DNA of 64,000 nucleotides from DASPJR01 sp035628505 (GTDB lineage: Bacteria > Planctomycetota > SZUA-567 > H5-PLA8): the NCBI GenBank assembly GCA_035628505.1, contig DASPJR010000164.1, positions 16,743 through 80,742 of the forward strand. Direction: 5' to 3'. The notes beneath the pieces were generated by a model. That model searched no databases. It saw only the letters and a program-made list of their open reading frames with translations, and was not told the origin of the DNA. Shown here piece by piece: positions 33,912-42,495 of this stretch (position 1 is its first letter; every line of letters starts with the position of its first letter). The position numbers and the translations under genes are program-made.

Positions 33912-35159
33912 ATGGTTCTGACGCAGCGGCGCAATACAGTTCAGGTTCCAGTCGGAAAAGTCAAAGTCGGCGGACAGGCGCCGGTGGTCGTGCAGTCCAT
34001 GACGAACACCGATACGGCCGATATCGCTTCGACCACGAAGCAGATTATCGAGCTGGCCAATGCCGGTTCGGAACTGGTCCGCATTACCGTCAATCTTCCG
34101 CCTGCGGCCGCAGCCGTGGCCGAGATAAAAAAGCGCTGCCTCGATGCCGGCGTGGACGTGCCGCTCGTCGGAGACTTTCACTATAACGGACACAAGCTGC
34201 TCACCGAATACCCTGATTGCGCGAAGGCCCTTGATAAATACCGCATTAATCCCGGCAACGTCGGCCGCGGAAAGGCGCGTGACGTTCAGTTTTCCACCAT
34301 CTGCCAGATCGCCAAAGACAACAACAAGCCGGTCCGCATTGGCGTGAATGCCGGGTCGCTGAACCAGGACCTGGTGATGGAGAAGATGCAGGAGAACACG
34401 GACAAGGACCTGGGCAAGGATCCCGACGAGATCATCAATGAATGCATGATCATCTCGGCACTGCAGTCAACGCAGCTGGCTTTGGATTGCGGCCTGCGCA
34501 AGGACCAGATCATCATTTCCTGCAAAATCTCAAAGCCCATCCATCTCATTTCGCTCTACCGCGAGCTCTCGAAGAAAACCGATCAGCCGCTGCACCTGGG
34601 ATTGACCGAAGCAGGCATGGGTTTAAAGGGCCACGTCTGGTCGGCAGCATCGATGGGCATTCTGCTGGCGGACGGAATCGGCGACACCATCCGCGTTTCG
34701 CTCACCCCCACCCCCGGCGGCGACCGTCGGCAGGAAGTGTATGCGGCGTGCGAGCTGCTCCAATCCCTCAGCCTGCGCTCATTCGCGCCGGCGGTGACGG
34801 CGTGCCCGGGCTGCGGACGGACGACGAGCACGACGTTCCAGGAGCTGGCTGAAGAAGTCCAGGGCTACCTGCGCGACATGATGCCCAGCTGGAAAAAACA
34901 GTACGAAGGCGTCGAGACCATGACGCTGGCAGTGATGGGCTGCGTGGTCAACGGACCGGGCGAATCAAAGGCCGCAAACATAGGCATCAGCCTTCCCGGC
35001 ACCGGCGAAGCGCCGCACTGCCCCGTCTACATCGATGGAAAGAACTTCACCACGCTGCAGGGAACGCCGAAGGACCTGGCTGTGCAGTTCCGCAAGCTGG
35101 TGGATGATTATGTCGCCACGAAGTACGCGAAGAAGGAACCACTCGCGGCGGCGAAGTGA
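33912..35159 (+). CDS. ispG: 4-hydroxy-3-methylbut-2-enyl diphosphate synthase
   Basis: Converts MEcPP to HMBPP in the methylerythritol phosphate route to isoprenoids, using a [4Fe-4S] cluster. The 415-residue chain has the TIM-barrel N-terminal half (VVVQSMTNTDTADIAST near 26, VPLVGDFHYNGH near 77, KYRINPGNVGRG near 103, RIGVNAGSLNQDL near 141) and the C-terminal cluster half with Cys298 and Cys301 in CPGCGR, Cys344 in MGCVVNGPGE, and Glu351. The spacing between the second and third Cys is about ten residues longer than in the E. coli enzyme, owing to an insertion. AAGGGA lies before the ATG, downstream of a good promoter. The glycosyltransferase gene starts nine bases after its stop and is probably co-transcribed. 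Confidence 0.95.
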   Translation: MVLTQRRNTVQVPVGKVKVGGQAPVVVQSMTNTDTADIASTTKQIIELANAGSELVRITVNLPPAAAAVAEIKKRCLDAGVDVPLVGDFHYNGHKLLTEYPDCAKALDKYRINPGNVGRGKARDVQFSTICQIAKDNNKPVRIGVNAGSLNQDLVMEKMQENTDKDLGKDPDEIINECMIISALQSTQLALDCGLRKDQIIISCKISKPIHLISLYRELSKKTDQPLHLGLTEAGMGLKGHVWSAASMGILLADGIGDTIRVSLTPTPGGDRRQEVYAACELLQSLSLRSFAPAVTACPGCGRTTSTTFQELAEEVQGYLRDMMPSWKKQYEGVETMTLAVMGCVVNGPGESKAANIGISLPGTGEAPHCPVYIDGKNFTTLQGTPKDLAVQFRKLVDDYVATKYAKKEPLAAAK

Positions 35160-35168
35160 AAGTAAGCT

Positions 35169-36335
35169 TTGCGCATTCTGATCCTGCACAACCGCTACCG
35201 TCTGCCCGGCGGCGAAGATGTCGCCGCCGCGGCGCAGGCGCGGCTGCTCACCGAACGCGGCCACGACGTACGGCTGTTCGAAAAAGACAACCGGGAAATC
35301 GACGGTTATGGGCTGCTGGGAAAAGCAGCACTGTTCTTCAAGATGTCTGAAAACACGGGGGCGGCGGAGGAAGTCCGCAAAATCGTCGACGATTTCAAGC
35401 CCCTCGTCGCGCACATTCACAATACGCTTCCACTGCTGAGCCCGGCCATTTATTCGCCGCTGAAAAATGCCGGCGTGAAGGTGATCCAGTACCTGCACAA
35501 CTACCGCCTGGCGTGCCCGGCCGGCACGCTCTTCCGCGACGGGCAGCCGTGCTCGCTCTGCGTTGATGGCGGCCTCAAGCATGCCGTTAAACACAGATGC
35601 TGGACAGGCTCGACCTTTGCAACCCTGGGCTTGACACGCATGCTCGACCGCCATCGCCGCGCGCAAACCTGGCACAAGAAAGTGGATCTCTTTGTCGCGC
35701 TGAACGGTTACATGCGGGAGCTGCTCGTAACAAAGGGAATCGTGCCGGCAGATCGCATCGTGGTTCAGCCCAACTATGTCGCCGCGGGTGAGCCATGCGG
35801 AACAAGCGGCGAAGATTTTGTTTTCCTGGGGCGGCTCACGCCAGAGAAAGGCGTTCGGACGCTCCTGCAGGCGCGGCAGAAAGTTCCGGACGCTAGCGTG
35901 CGCATCATCGGCGGCGGACCCATGCTCGACGAACTGCGGCAGGAGTTCCCCGAACAGGCCGGCGCACTTTTGGGGCAGTTGCCACGGGAGGAAGCGCTGG
36001 CACAGCTCAGCCGAGCGCGTGCACTGATCTTTCCATCTCTGTGGCCGGAAGGCTGCCCGTCGACGATCCTCGAGGCATTCGCGCTTGGAAAACCGGTAAT
36101 CGCTTCACGCGTCGCCGGCGCGGTGGAACTGGTGGACGACGGCGTAAACGGTTTGCTTTTTGAACCCGGAAATGCCGAGGCGCTGGCTGCGTGCATGCGC
36201 AAGCTGCGGGAAAACCCAGAGCTCGCTTCCGCCATGGGAAGCGCTGCCCGCGCAAAATATGAGAAAACATTTTCGCCCGAGGCCGGCTACGCGCGGATGC
36301 TCGAGAATTACACGCGACTGGGATTGACGCCCTGA
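35169..36335 (+). CDS. GT4-family glycosyltransferase
   Basis: A 388-residue GT-B fold glycosyltransferase. The N-terminal half begins MRILILHNRYRLPGGED and includes HIHNTLPLLSPAIY and VIQYLHNYRLACPAGTL. The C-terminal nucleotide-sugar half has FVFLGRLTPEKGV near 216, VRIIGGGPMLDEL near 243 and the E-x7-E type motif in PEGCPSTILEAFALGKPVI near 292-311. A cysteine-rich insertion (CSLCVDGG...HRCW) occurs near 128-150 and resembles a zinc-binding finger found in some GT4 enzymes. The start codon is TTG at 35169, nine bases after ispG, with only a weak ribosome binding site, so coupling to ispG is likely. Its stop codon abuts the stop of the converging gene at 36336 with no base between. The acceptor is unknown. 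Confidence 0.87.
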   Translation: MRILILHNRYRLPGGEDVAAAAQARLLTERGHDVRLFEKDNREIDGYGLLGKAALFFKMSENTGAAEEVRKIVDDFKPLVAHIHNTLPLLSPAIYSPLKNAGVKVIQYLHNYRLACPAGTLFRDGQPCSLCVDGGLKHAVKHRCWTGSTFATLGLTRMLDRHRRAQTWHKKVDLFVALNGYMRELLVTKGIVPADRIVVQPNYVAAGEPCGTSGEDFVFLGRLTPEKGVRTLLQARQKVPDASVRIIGGGPMLDELRQEFPEQAGALLGQLPREEALAQLSRARALIFPSLWPEGCPSTILEAFALGKPVIASRVAGAVELVDDGVNGLLFEPGNAEALAACMRKLRENPELASAMGSAARAKYEKTFSPEAGYARMLENYTRLGLTP

Positions 36336-38078
36336 TCACTTTGCCGGACGAGGACCGTAATGCGGAAGTGCGGCACCCGCCTCGTACGCACCGCGGTCGG
36401 GAGCTTTCCCGGTAAAACCATCGTTTATTCCCGGAAGAATAGCGCCGGTGTCGATGACGGGCGCGTCTTTCTTCAGGCGCAGGTCATTAGCTTTGAGGGG
36501 TGCCTGAGCATTTGGATCGGCCGGAGGCGCGGCATTGGATTCGAAAAGCGAATCGGGCTCAACGACCAGAAGATTCCGGTAAACCGGCGCTTTAGTTTTG
36601 ACGGATTCCGCGGTCTGATAGCGCTGCTTGTTCCACTTCAGGAAGATGGAAAACGGTCCGCCTGCAAATGCGTCGTAATCGAAGTCGCAGCCCAACATCA
36701 TAGGCTGGCACTCGAATGCGTACGGAGCCTTTGTGCCGACATAGAGATTGTTGCGCAGGACGCAGTTTCGGACTTTTGCATCGGTCATCAGGATCAGCGG
36801 CGGGCCCTCTTTGACGACCGTGTTATGCATCATCAATGCACCCGACGGGCTGTTATGCATCTTGAACGGCTCAGCCGTAACGTTGTAAAGGGCGTTTCTT
36901 AGAACGTAGACTGGGCCGCCATAAACAGGCTGAACGGAGAGTCCCTGATAAACATTGGTCAACCGGTTGTAAAAGCAGCGTGTGTTGCGTTCGGAATAAT
37001 CCATCTCAATACCGTCGTCGGTGCACTCACTGATGTCGTTGTTGTGAATGTCAATCGCTGCGCACCGCGCCGAGGGAAAGGTATCGATCGCATCAGCGAA
37101 AGCTGAAATCCGATTGTAGCAGATGACATGGCCGGCCCCGGTTATCTGGATCCCCCGCGCGCTTTCGATCCCCTTAGTGCGCGGCCAGGTGCTGGGACCG
37201 GAGATCGTATTGTCGCTGATGAAAAATCCGCGCACATTGTCTTTGCCGTTGCGCGTACAGGCGATTCCGAAATCGACGCCCGAAATAGTGCAGCGCTTGA
37301 TGACGATGCCTGAACAATCCTGGACGACGATGCCATAATCGGCGTTGCGGATCGTCAGTCCCTCGAACCAGAGGTCGTGCGTGTCATTGGCCGCGATAAC
37401 GCGTGAGCCCTTCCCCGTTTTACCCGGCCCATTGAGAACGACCTCGCCGTCACCGGCTGCGCACCACGCTATCGGCTTGCCGGGCTCGCCGTTCCGGTTG
37501 ATTTCGACCATGCCTTCGTAGGTTCCAGCATGCAGCAGGAAAATGTCTCCCGGCTTGGCATTTTTCTGCGCTGCAGCGATCCCCTTGAACGGATCGGCGG
37601 CTGTTCCGCTGCCGCCGCCGCTTCCGGGCGCGACATGAAATTTCCTGGCGTTTTCGCTCAGCTCCGGTTCGCCGCGCGTCCGCGCAGTCAAAAGCTTTTC
37701 GGCCGTTCCGCCGTCGGGGTCGCTGAGTGCCAGCTTCAGCTCGTATTCAGTCGCCGGCGTCAGAAAGAGAACGCTTCCGGCAAACAGCCAGGCGGACTCA
37801 GGAACGTCCAGCTTCGTTCCGTGTTCAGCGGTCTTATGCGCGCCTTTTTCGACTCTGAAAAGCGGAGCGCCCGCGCGCCACTCGGCCGAGTCCTTCACGC
37901 GCCAGAAAACTTCTATGCGTGCGTTCGCGTTGTCGTCACCGGAAATAATCCAGTAAGTGCCCAGACAATGCAGCGTCGGAGGTTCGAGGACCGGATCGGC
38001 GAGGGGCGTTGCCGCATTCTCGGCGTGTGTCGCGCAGGCCAATGCACTGATCGCCAGGGCAGCCAGGACCTTCCGCAT
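36336..38078 (-). CDS. Secreted right-handed beta-helix protein
   Basis: A 580-residue protein with a Sec signal (MRKVLAALAISALACATHA). Residues about 35-135 form a fibronectin-III-like domain (ARIEVFWRVKDSAEWRAGAP and AGSVLFLTPATEYELKLAL). Residues about 150-500 are a parallel beta-helix: the entry segment GTAADPFKGIAAAQKNAKPGD, then coils such as LWFEGLTIRNADYGIVVQDC, IVIKRCTISGVDFGIAC and FFISDNTISGP. The closing segment VIDTGAILPGIND near 552 is typical of these proteins. They bind or cleave polysaccharides. Active-site residues could not be singled out. It lies nine bases after the transglutaminase-like gene, with which it probably forms an operon; the two may work on one extracellular substrate. 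Confidence 0.82.
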   Translation of the reverse strand: MRKVLAALAISALACATHAENAATPLADPVLEPPTLHCLGTYWIISGDDNANARIEVFWRVKDSAEWRAGAPLFRVEKGAHKTAEHGTKLDVPESAWLFAGSVLFLTPATEYELKLALSDPDGGTAEKLLTARTRGEPELSENARKFHVAPGSGGGSGTAADPFKGIAAAQKNAKPGDIFLLHAGTYEGMVEINRNGEPGKPIAWCAAGDGEVVLNGPGKTGKGSRVIAANDTHDLWFEGLTIRNADYGIVVQDCSGIVIKRCTISGVDFGIACTRNGKDNVRGFFISDNTISGPSTWPRTKGIESARGIQITGAGHVICYNRISAFADAIDTFPSARCAAIDIHNNDISECTDDGIEMDYSERNTRCFYNRLTNVYQGLSVQPVYGGPVYVLRNALYNVTAEPFKMHNSPSGALMMHNTVVKEGPPLILMTDAKVRNCVLRNNLYVGTKAPYAFECQPMMLGCDFDYDAFAGGPFSIFLKWNKQRYQTAESVKTKAPVYRNLLVVEPDSLFESNAAPPADPNAQAPLKANDLRLKKDAPVIDTGAILPGINDGFTGKAPDRGAYEAGAALPHYGPRPAK

Positions 38079-38087
38079 GCGGGGCTC

Positions 38088-40067
38088 CTACTTCTGATCG
38101 GCCAGTTCGACAATGAGAGATTTCATGAGAGGCTTCTGCGCACAGTTGATCGTCCATTTGTCTTCAGGCGAGGCGGCAACATGCACGTCCCGCTTTTCCT
38201 GGCCGTCTTCGTCCCAGATGTACGTGATCTTTACCGGCCGGAAGCCGCCGTGCGGCTCTTTGTAATCCGCATCGATGCGCAGGTTGAGAATGCCCGCTGT
38301 GTTGCGCTGCTGTCCCGAAAAACGAAGCAGCGCCGAACGCGTGCCGGCCGGAACGTCTGAGCAGACCAGCTGCGTGCTGAGACCCTGCGTCGGACCTTCA
38401 ACGTGGCCGAATTTCCTGAACGTCTTTCCCCCATCAAAAGAGGCTTCGATGTCGAACATGTCGTTCTTGTCGCGCGCGCGGTAATGGAATCCGGTGCGCA
38501 GGCGGACCATGTCGCCGGGAGTCTCGACGGCATAGGTGATATCGCCTTTGCCGGCCGTCAGGAAAAACGGTTCGCCTTTCACATTGTTAAGCACGGGCTT
38601 GAAATCTTTGTAGGTCAGATTTTTGCCCTTGTTGTCGATCGTTGAGGCCTCGATGGTGATCGTGCCCTCCGCAGGGCCAGCACTGGCGGTGATCGCGTTC
38701 GGGCCTTGTGTGAGCGCCGGGAGCACGCGCTGCGAGTGCTGAACGTCGTGCGAAAGTTTAAGTCGCTCGAGTCCCGTGCCAGCTCCTTTCATTGTCACTT
38801 TCAAGCGGTAATCGTAGCGGCGGTAGCAGAGGTTTGTCAGGTCGATGGATTGGGAACCGGTGGCTGTAATCTTCGCCACGTCTTTCCAGTCCAGCCCGTG
38901 ATTGTCCGAGTATGCCACGGAGATTTCGCCGCCGGCGCCGATAACTGCGCTGAGCTCAGCCGTGCCGCTCAGATAGATATAGCTGCTGGGCATGCGCACG
39001 ATCATCGAGCCTGGCTTGGATGCATCGGCAACGTGAACCGCAGGCACGGCCTTGTCTTCAGCGGTGCTGGCGATGTTTTCAGCGCTGAGCAGCCCCTTGC
39101 GGAAAGCGCCCGAGGCCAGCGGCAATTCGTATTCGTGAAGTCCATTGCCGACCCGGCCGGGTGCGATGTCGCCGTATTTCGGCGTGTAGCGGTAGTCATC
39201 TTTGCCGACCTTGGCTTTGGCCGACCAGAGTTCCTGTTTTTCGAGCTGATTGACGTGCATGCCTTTGTTGAACCAGTTTCGGGTGAGCCGCTCGCCCTCG
39301 CGCAGCTGAACGTTCACCTGGTAACCGAGCGCATGGCCATACTCGTAGACAAAGGTCTTCTTCTTGTCCGCGTATTCTCCCATGCTGGCGTACCAGCCGT
39401 GCGTGGCGGCCATGAACCAACCGTTGTCGTCGTAAAATGGACAATTTGCCAGCACTTCAGGACCTTTCTTCCAGCCGCGGCCTCGCATGAACTCGCGCAG
39501 TTTCTTGTCGTTGTCTTTGAATCCCGGATTCTTCTCGTACCACTCCATGACACCGCTGGTGAGTTCGTCGACGCTCGCAATTTTCCCATCCGGCTTGGGG
39601 AAATAGGTCATCAGGGACGAATCGAGCATGTGCCAGGCGCCGTCGAAATAAACCTCTGGAACGCTGTGCGCAATGATGCCCCAGCCGCGAGCCTGCAGGC
39701 CGACGTGGCGTGCGAGCGCGCAGAGGTTGGCCGACGCGCAGCAGCACTGCCCGTAGCCGTAAACGTTCCAACATTTGATGACATCATGCGGATGGTTTTC
39801 ATCGCTCAGGAATTCATTGGGCGGACTATCCTGATGGCGGAAGCGGAAGACGCTCTCAAAACATTTGAGAGCCTTTTCCTGGTCGCTCATTCCATCTTTG
39901 ATGAACGAGCGCTTCCAGGCATCGATGCTGGACACATCTTCGACTTTGTCGCTCAGAACTTTAACAAAACTGACAACTCCCGGGCGTGCCTGGTCTGCGG
40001 CGGGTGCAGTCACTGCGAAAAGCGCAACAGCGAGCGTTAAAAAAAGGGAGGCGAATGGTCGGATCAT
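38088..40067 (-). CDS. Secreted protein with transglutaminase-like domain
   Basis: About 659 residues from the ATG at 40067, chosen because GGAG lies nine bases upstream and the signal peptide MIRPFASLFLTLAVALFAV starts there; ten extra residues are possible from 40097. Residues about 60-155 resemble the transglutaminase-like core with a possible triad of Cys108 (YGYGQCC), His134 (IAHSVPEVYF) and Asp149 (WHMLDS). Residues about 200-290 are not recognised; residues 330-650 are beta-rich (VAYSDNHGLDWKDV, IEASFDGGKTFRKF) and look like Ig or sialidase-type beta modules. The protein may be a cysteine protease-like or cross-linking surface enzyme. It is followed nine bases later by the beta-helix gene. 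Four Cys within CCCASANLC are unusual for an exported protein. Confidence 0.72.
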   Translation of the reverse strand: MIRPFASLFLTLAVALFAVTAPAADQARPGVVSFVKVLSDKVEDVSSIDAWKRSFIKDGMSDQEKALKCFESVFRFRHQDSPPNEFLSDENHPHDVIKCWNVYGYGQCCCASANLCALARHVGLQARGWGIIAHSVPEVYFDGAWHMLDSSLMTYFPKPDGKIASVDELTSGVMEWYEKNPGFKDNDKKLREFMRGRGWKKGPEVLANCPFYDDNGWFMAATHGWYASMGEYADKKKTFVYEYGHALGYQVNVQLREGERLTRNWFNKGMHVNQLEKQELWSAKAKVGKDDYRYTPKYGDIAPGRVGNGLHEYELPLASGAFRKGLLSAENIASTAEDKAVPAVHVADASKPGSMIVRMPSSYIYLSGTAELSAVIGAGGEISVAYSDNHGLDWKDVAKITATGSQSIDLTNLCYRRYDYRLKVTMKGAGTGLERLKLSHDVQHSQRVLPALTQGPNAITASAGPAEGTITIEASTIDNKGKNLTYKDFKPVLNNVKGEPFFLTAGKGDITYAVETPGDMVRLRTGFHYRARDKNDMFDIEASFDGGKTFRKFGHVEGPTQGLSTQLVCSDVPAGTRSALLRFSGQQRNTAGILNLRIDADYKEPHGGFRPVKITYIWDEDGQEKRDVHVAASPEDKWTINCAQKPLMKSLIVELADQK

Positions 40068-40259
40068 ATTGAATCTCCGCTTGTTCTTGAGCCTCATTAC
40101 ACCGCATGCAGGCGCAGAGAATCTGCAAAGTCCCGGATATGTTACTTTTCGTCAAAAGACCGATCAGGACGTCATGACAGGCCGGCTCCTCTGCAGCGAC
40201 GTTCACTAGGTCCGTTTTTCACTCCCACGTAAGCTCAGCTATGGTGTAGAGTCGCACAT

Positions 40260-41309
40260 ATGAAGCATGAAACCACAAGCCTTCCCGAGTCCATCGCATC
40301 GGTCGAGCAACTCGAAACGCTGCTCAGCCAGCCGACGGATTCTGTCGTCGACATGTTCCGCCGCATCAGCGGGGACGTCATAGTTCTCGGTGTTGGCGGG
40401 AAAATGGGTCCGACTCTCGCCCGCATGGTCCGGCGAGCGACTGATGCTGCAGGCGTAAAGCGGCGCGTTATCGGCGTGTCCCGGTTCGGCAGCGGCCCGC
40501 TGAAGGCGCAGTTGGAAGCGCACGGGATATCCACGATCGCCTGCGATCTGCTCGATCAGGAACAGCTCAATTCGCTGCCTGATGTGCCGAATGTCATTTA
40601 CATGGCGGCCCTGAAATTCGGCTCGACTGGCAATGAAGCGCGGACGTGGGCGATGAATTCGTACCTGCCCGGCATGGTCAGCCAGAAATACCGACGCAGC
40701 CGCATCGTTGCCTTCTCGACCGGAAATGTCTATGGCCTCGCACCGGTTGCACAGGGCGGCTCTTTGGAAACCGACACACCCAACCCCATCGGCGAATACG
40801 CCATCAGTTGCCTGGGTCGTGAACGCATTTTCGAACACTTCAGCCGCACGCTGAACATTCCCATGTCGTTCATCCGGTTGAATTACGCCACTGAAATGCG
40901 CTACGGCGTGATTGTGGACATGGCCCAGCGTGTTGCGTCAGGCGAACCCATCGATCTGACGATGGGTAACTGCAACGCCATCTGGCAGGCCGACGCCAAC
41001 GCGCAGTCTCTGCTCACGCTGGAAGCGGCGCGCACGCCTCCGTTCGTGCTGAACGTGACGGGCCCGGAAATTCTAAGCGTGCGCCGCGTCGCACTGCAGA
41101 TCGGCGCGCTGCTCGGGCGCGAGGTTCGTTTCAGCGGAACGGAAGCACCGACCTCGGCAGTCAGCAATGCGCAGCTCAGCCATCGGCTTTATGGTTATCC
41201 GCGAGTCTCGATCGAACAGGTCATCCGCTGGACGGCAGACTGGGTGCGGCGCGGCGGTGAGAACATCGGCAAGCCCACGCATTTCGAGGCACGCGACGGA
41301 AAGTATTAG
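40260..41309 (+). CDS. NAD-dependent epimerase/dehydratase-like protein with altered catalytic site
   Basis: A 349-residue extended SDR-type protein. The nucleotide-binding motif is VIVLGVGGKMGP near residues 41-52, preceded by about 40 helical residues not usual in the family. YMAALKFGSTGNE near 118 and FSTGNVYG near 154 follow the usual order. The catalytic Tyr180 is present in GEYAISC, but the Lys four residues on is Cys184 (codon TGC), so standard SDR chemistry is not expected. The C-terminal part has FVLNVTGPEILSVRRVALQIG near 262. It is followed by the DapA-like gene about 100 bases later in the same direction and probably acts with it on a keto-sugar acid or similar. The substrate is not known. 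Confidence 0.8.
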   Translation: MKHETTSLPESIASVEQLETLLSQPTDSVVDMFRRISGDVIVLGVGGKMGPTLARMVRRATDAAGVKRRVIGVSRFGSGPLKAQLEAHGISTIACDLLDQEQLNSLPDVPNVIYMAALKFGSTGNEARTWAMNSYLPGMVSQKYRRSRIVAFSTGNVYGLAPVAQGGSLETDTPNPIGEYAISCLGRERIFEHFSRTLNIPMSFIRLNYATEMRYGVIVDMAQRVASGEPIDLTMGNCNAIWQADANAQSLLTLEAARTPPFVLNVTGPEILSVRRVALQIGALLGREVRFSGTEAPTSAVSNAQLSHRLYGYPRVSIEQVIRWTADWVRRGGENIGKPTHFEARDGKY

Positions 41310-41317
41310 TCCGGTTT

Positions 41318-41391
41318 CTGGTTTGACGTTTCTCGTTTCTGGTTAAGTTCGTAATGGCACCGTTAACCAGAGACCAGAGACGAGAACCAGA
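41318..41391. repeat. Imperfect inverted repeat of TTTCTGGTT words
   Basis: The left arm (41314-41346) has TTTCTGGTTTGACGTTTCTC and TTTCTGGTTAA; the right arm (41363-41391) is TTAACCAGAGACCAGAGACG followed by AGAACCAGA. The innermost TCTGGTTAA pairs perfectly with TTAACCAGA. It fills the gap between the SDR gene and the DapA-like gene. Confidence 0.65.
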
Positions 41392-41412
41392 CACCAAGCA
41401 ACGGGGGCGCTC

Positions 41413-42480
41413 ATGCCTGACATCCGGCCGAACATTCACAACATTATTCAGCGGGGCATCGCGATCCCGGCTTGTCCACTGGCACTGACGGCTCAGCGCA
41501 AGCTCGATGAGCGCCGCCAGCGCGCGCTGATCCGCTATTACAACGCGGCCGGCCCAAGCGGCCTGGCCGTTGGCGTGCACACGACTCAGTTTGCGATCCG
41601 CGATCCGAAGATCGGGCTCTTCAAGCCGGTGCTGGAACTCGCGGCGGAAGAAATCACTCGCCTGGACAAAACGCGCACTGAACCTCTGGTGCGAATTGCC
41701 GGCGTGTGCGGCGCGACGAAAAAAGCAGTCGCCGAAGCCGAATTTGTCTACGAGCGCGGTTACCACGCCGGATTGCTGAGCCTGTCGGAGCTGCAGAAGG
41801 CCAGCGACGATAAACTCATTGAACATTGCAAAGCCGTCGCCGAAATTATTCCGCTCGTTGGATTCTATCTGCAGCCTGCGGCAGGCGGACGGATTCTCCC
41901 CTACTCTTTCTGGCGCCGCTTCGCCGAAATCGACAACGTTGTTGCGATCAAGATTGCGCCATTTAACCGCTATCAAACGATTGACGTGGTCCGTGCGGTG
42001 GCCGAATCCGGCCGGCGAGATATTGCGCTTTATACGGGCAACGACGACAGCATCGTGGTTGATCTGCTGACCGCCTTCCGCTTCAACACAAACGGCTCGC
42101 CGGTCGAACGCCGCATCGTCGGCGGCCTGCTCGGGCACTGGTCGGTCTGGGCGCAGAAAGCCGTGGAGCTGCTGAAAATGTGCCACCTGGCCGTACGCCA
42201 GGGCGGCGATGTTCCGGCCGAGCTGCTGCGGCGCAGCATCGAAATCACCGACTGCAACGCCGCGTTTTTCGATTCAGCCAACGGCTTTGCCGGCTGCATC
42301 GCCGGTCTGCATGAAGTGCTGCGAAGGCAGGGACTGCTTGAAGGAATCTGGTGTCTCGATCCGAAAGAGACGCTCAGCAAGGGACAGCTGGAAGAGATCG
42401 ACCGCGTCTATGCCGCTTACCCGCACTTGAACGATGACCGTTTTGTGCAGGAACATCGCGACGAGTGGCTGAAGAATTAA
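41413..42480 (+). CDS. Dihydrodipicolinate synthase-family aldolase
   Basis: A 355-residue protein of the DapA/NanA class I aldolase family, longer than the typical 290-310. The first strand reads GIAIPACPLALTAQRKLDE, GLAVGVHTTQF near 51 is in the position of the substrate-binding loop, VRIAGVCG near 94 is strand four, and VVAIKIAPFNRYQ near 176-188 contains Lys180, the expected Schiff-base lysine. GNDDSIVVDLLTA near 212 is the following binding loop. Members cleave or form keto-acid sugars. It follows the SDR-like gene, and nagA faces it from the other side, so the genes may process amino sugars or sugar acids, but the substrate is an inference. GGGGGCG precedes the ATG. Confidence 0.85.
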   Translation: MPDIRPNIHNIIQRGIAIPACPLALTAQRKLDERRQRALIRYYNAAGPSGLAVGVHTTQFAIRDPKIGLFKPVLELAAEEITRLDKTRTEPLVRIAGVCGATKKAVAEAEFVYERGYHAGLLSLSELQKASDDKLIEHCKAVAEIIPLVGFYLQPAAGGRILPYSFWRRFAEIDNVVAIKIAPFNRYQTIDVVRAVAESGRRDIALYTGNDDSIVVDLLTAFRFNTNGSPVERRIVGGLLGHWSVWAQKAVELLKMCHLAVRQGGDVPAELLRRSIEITDCNAAFFDSANGFAGCIAGLHEVLRRQGLLEGIWCLDPKETLSKGQLEEIDRVYAAYPHLNDDRFVQEHRDEWLKN

Positions 42481-42495
42481 GCTGACGAAAGCGGC

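Noticed and set aside
38706..40040. 444-codon forward frame opposite the transglutaminase-like gene
   Set aside because: The reverse-strand protein has a signal peptide, ribosome binding site and motifs; the forward frame does not.
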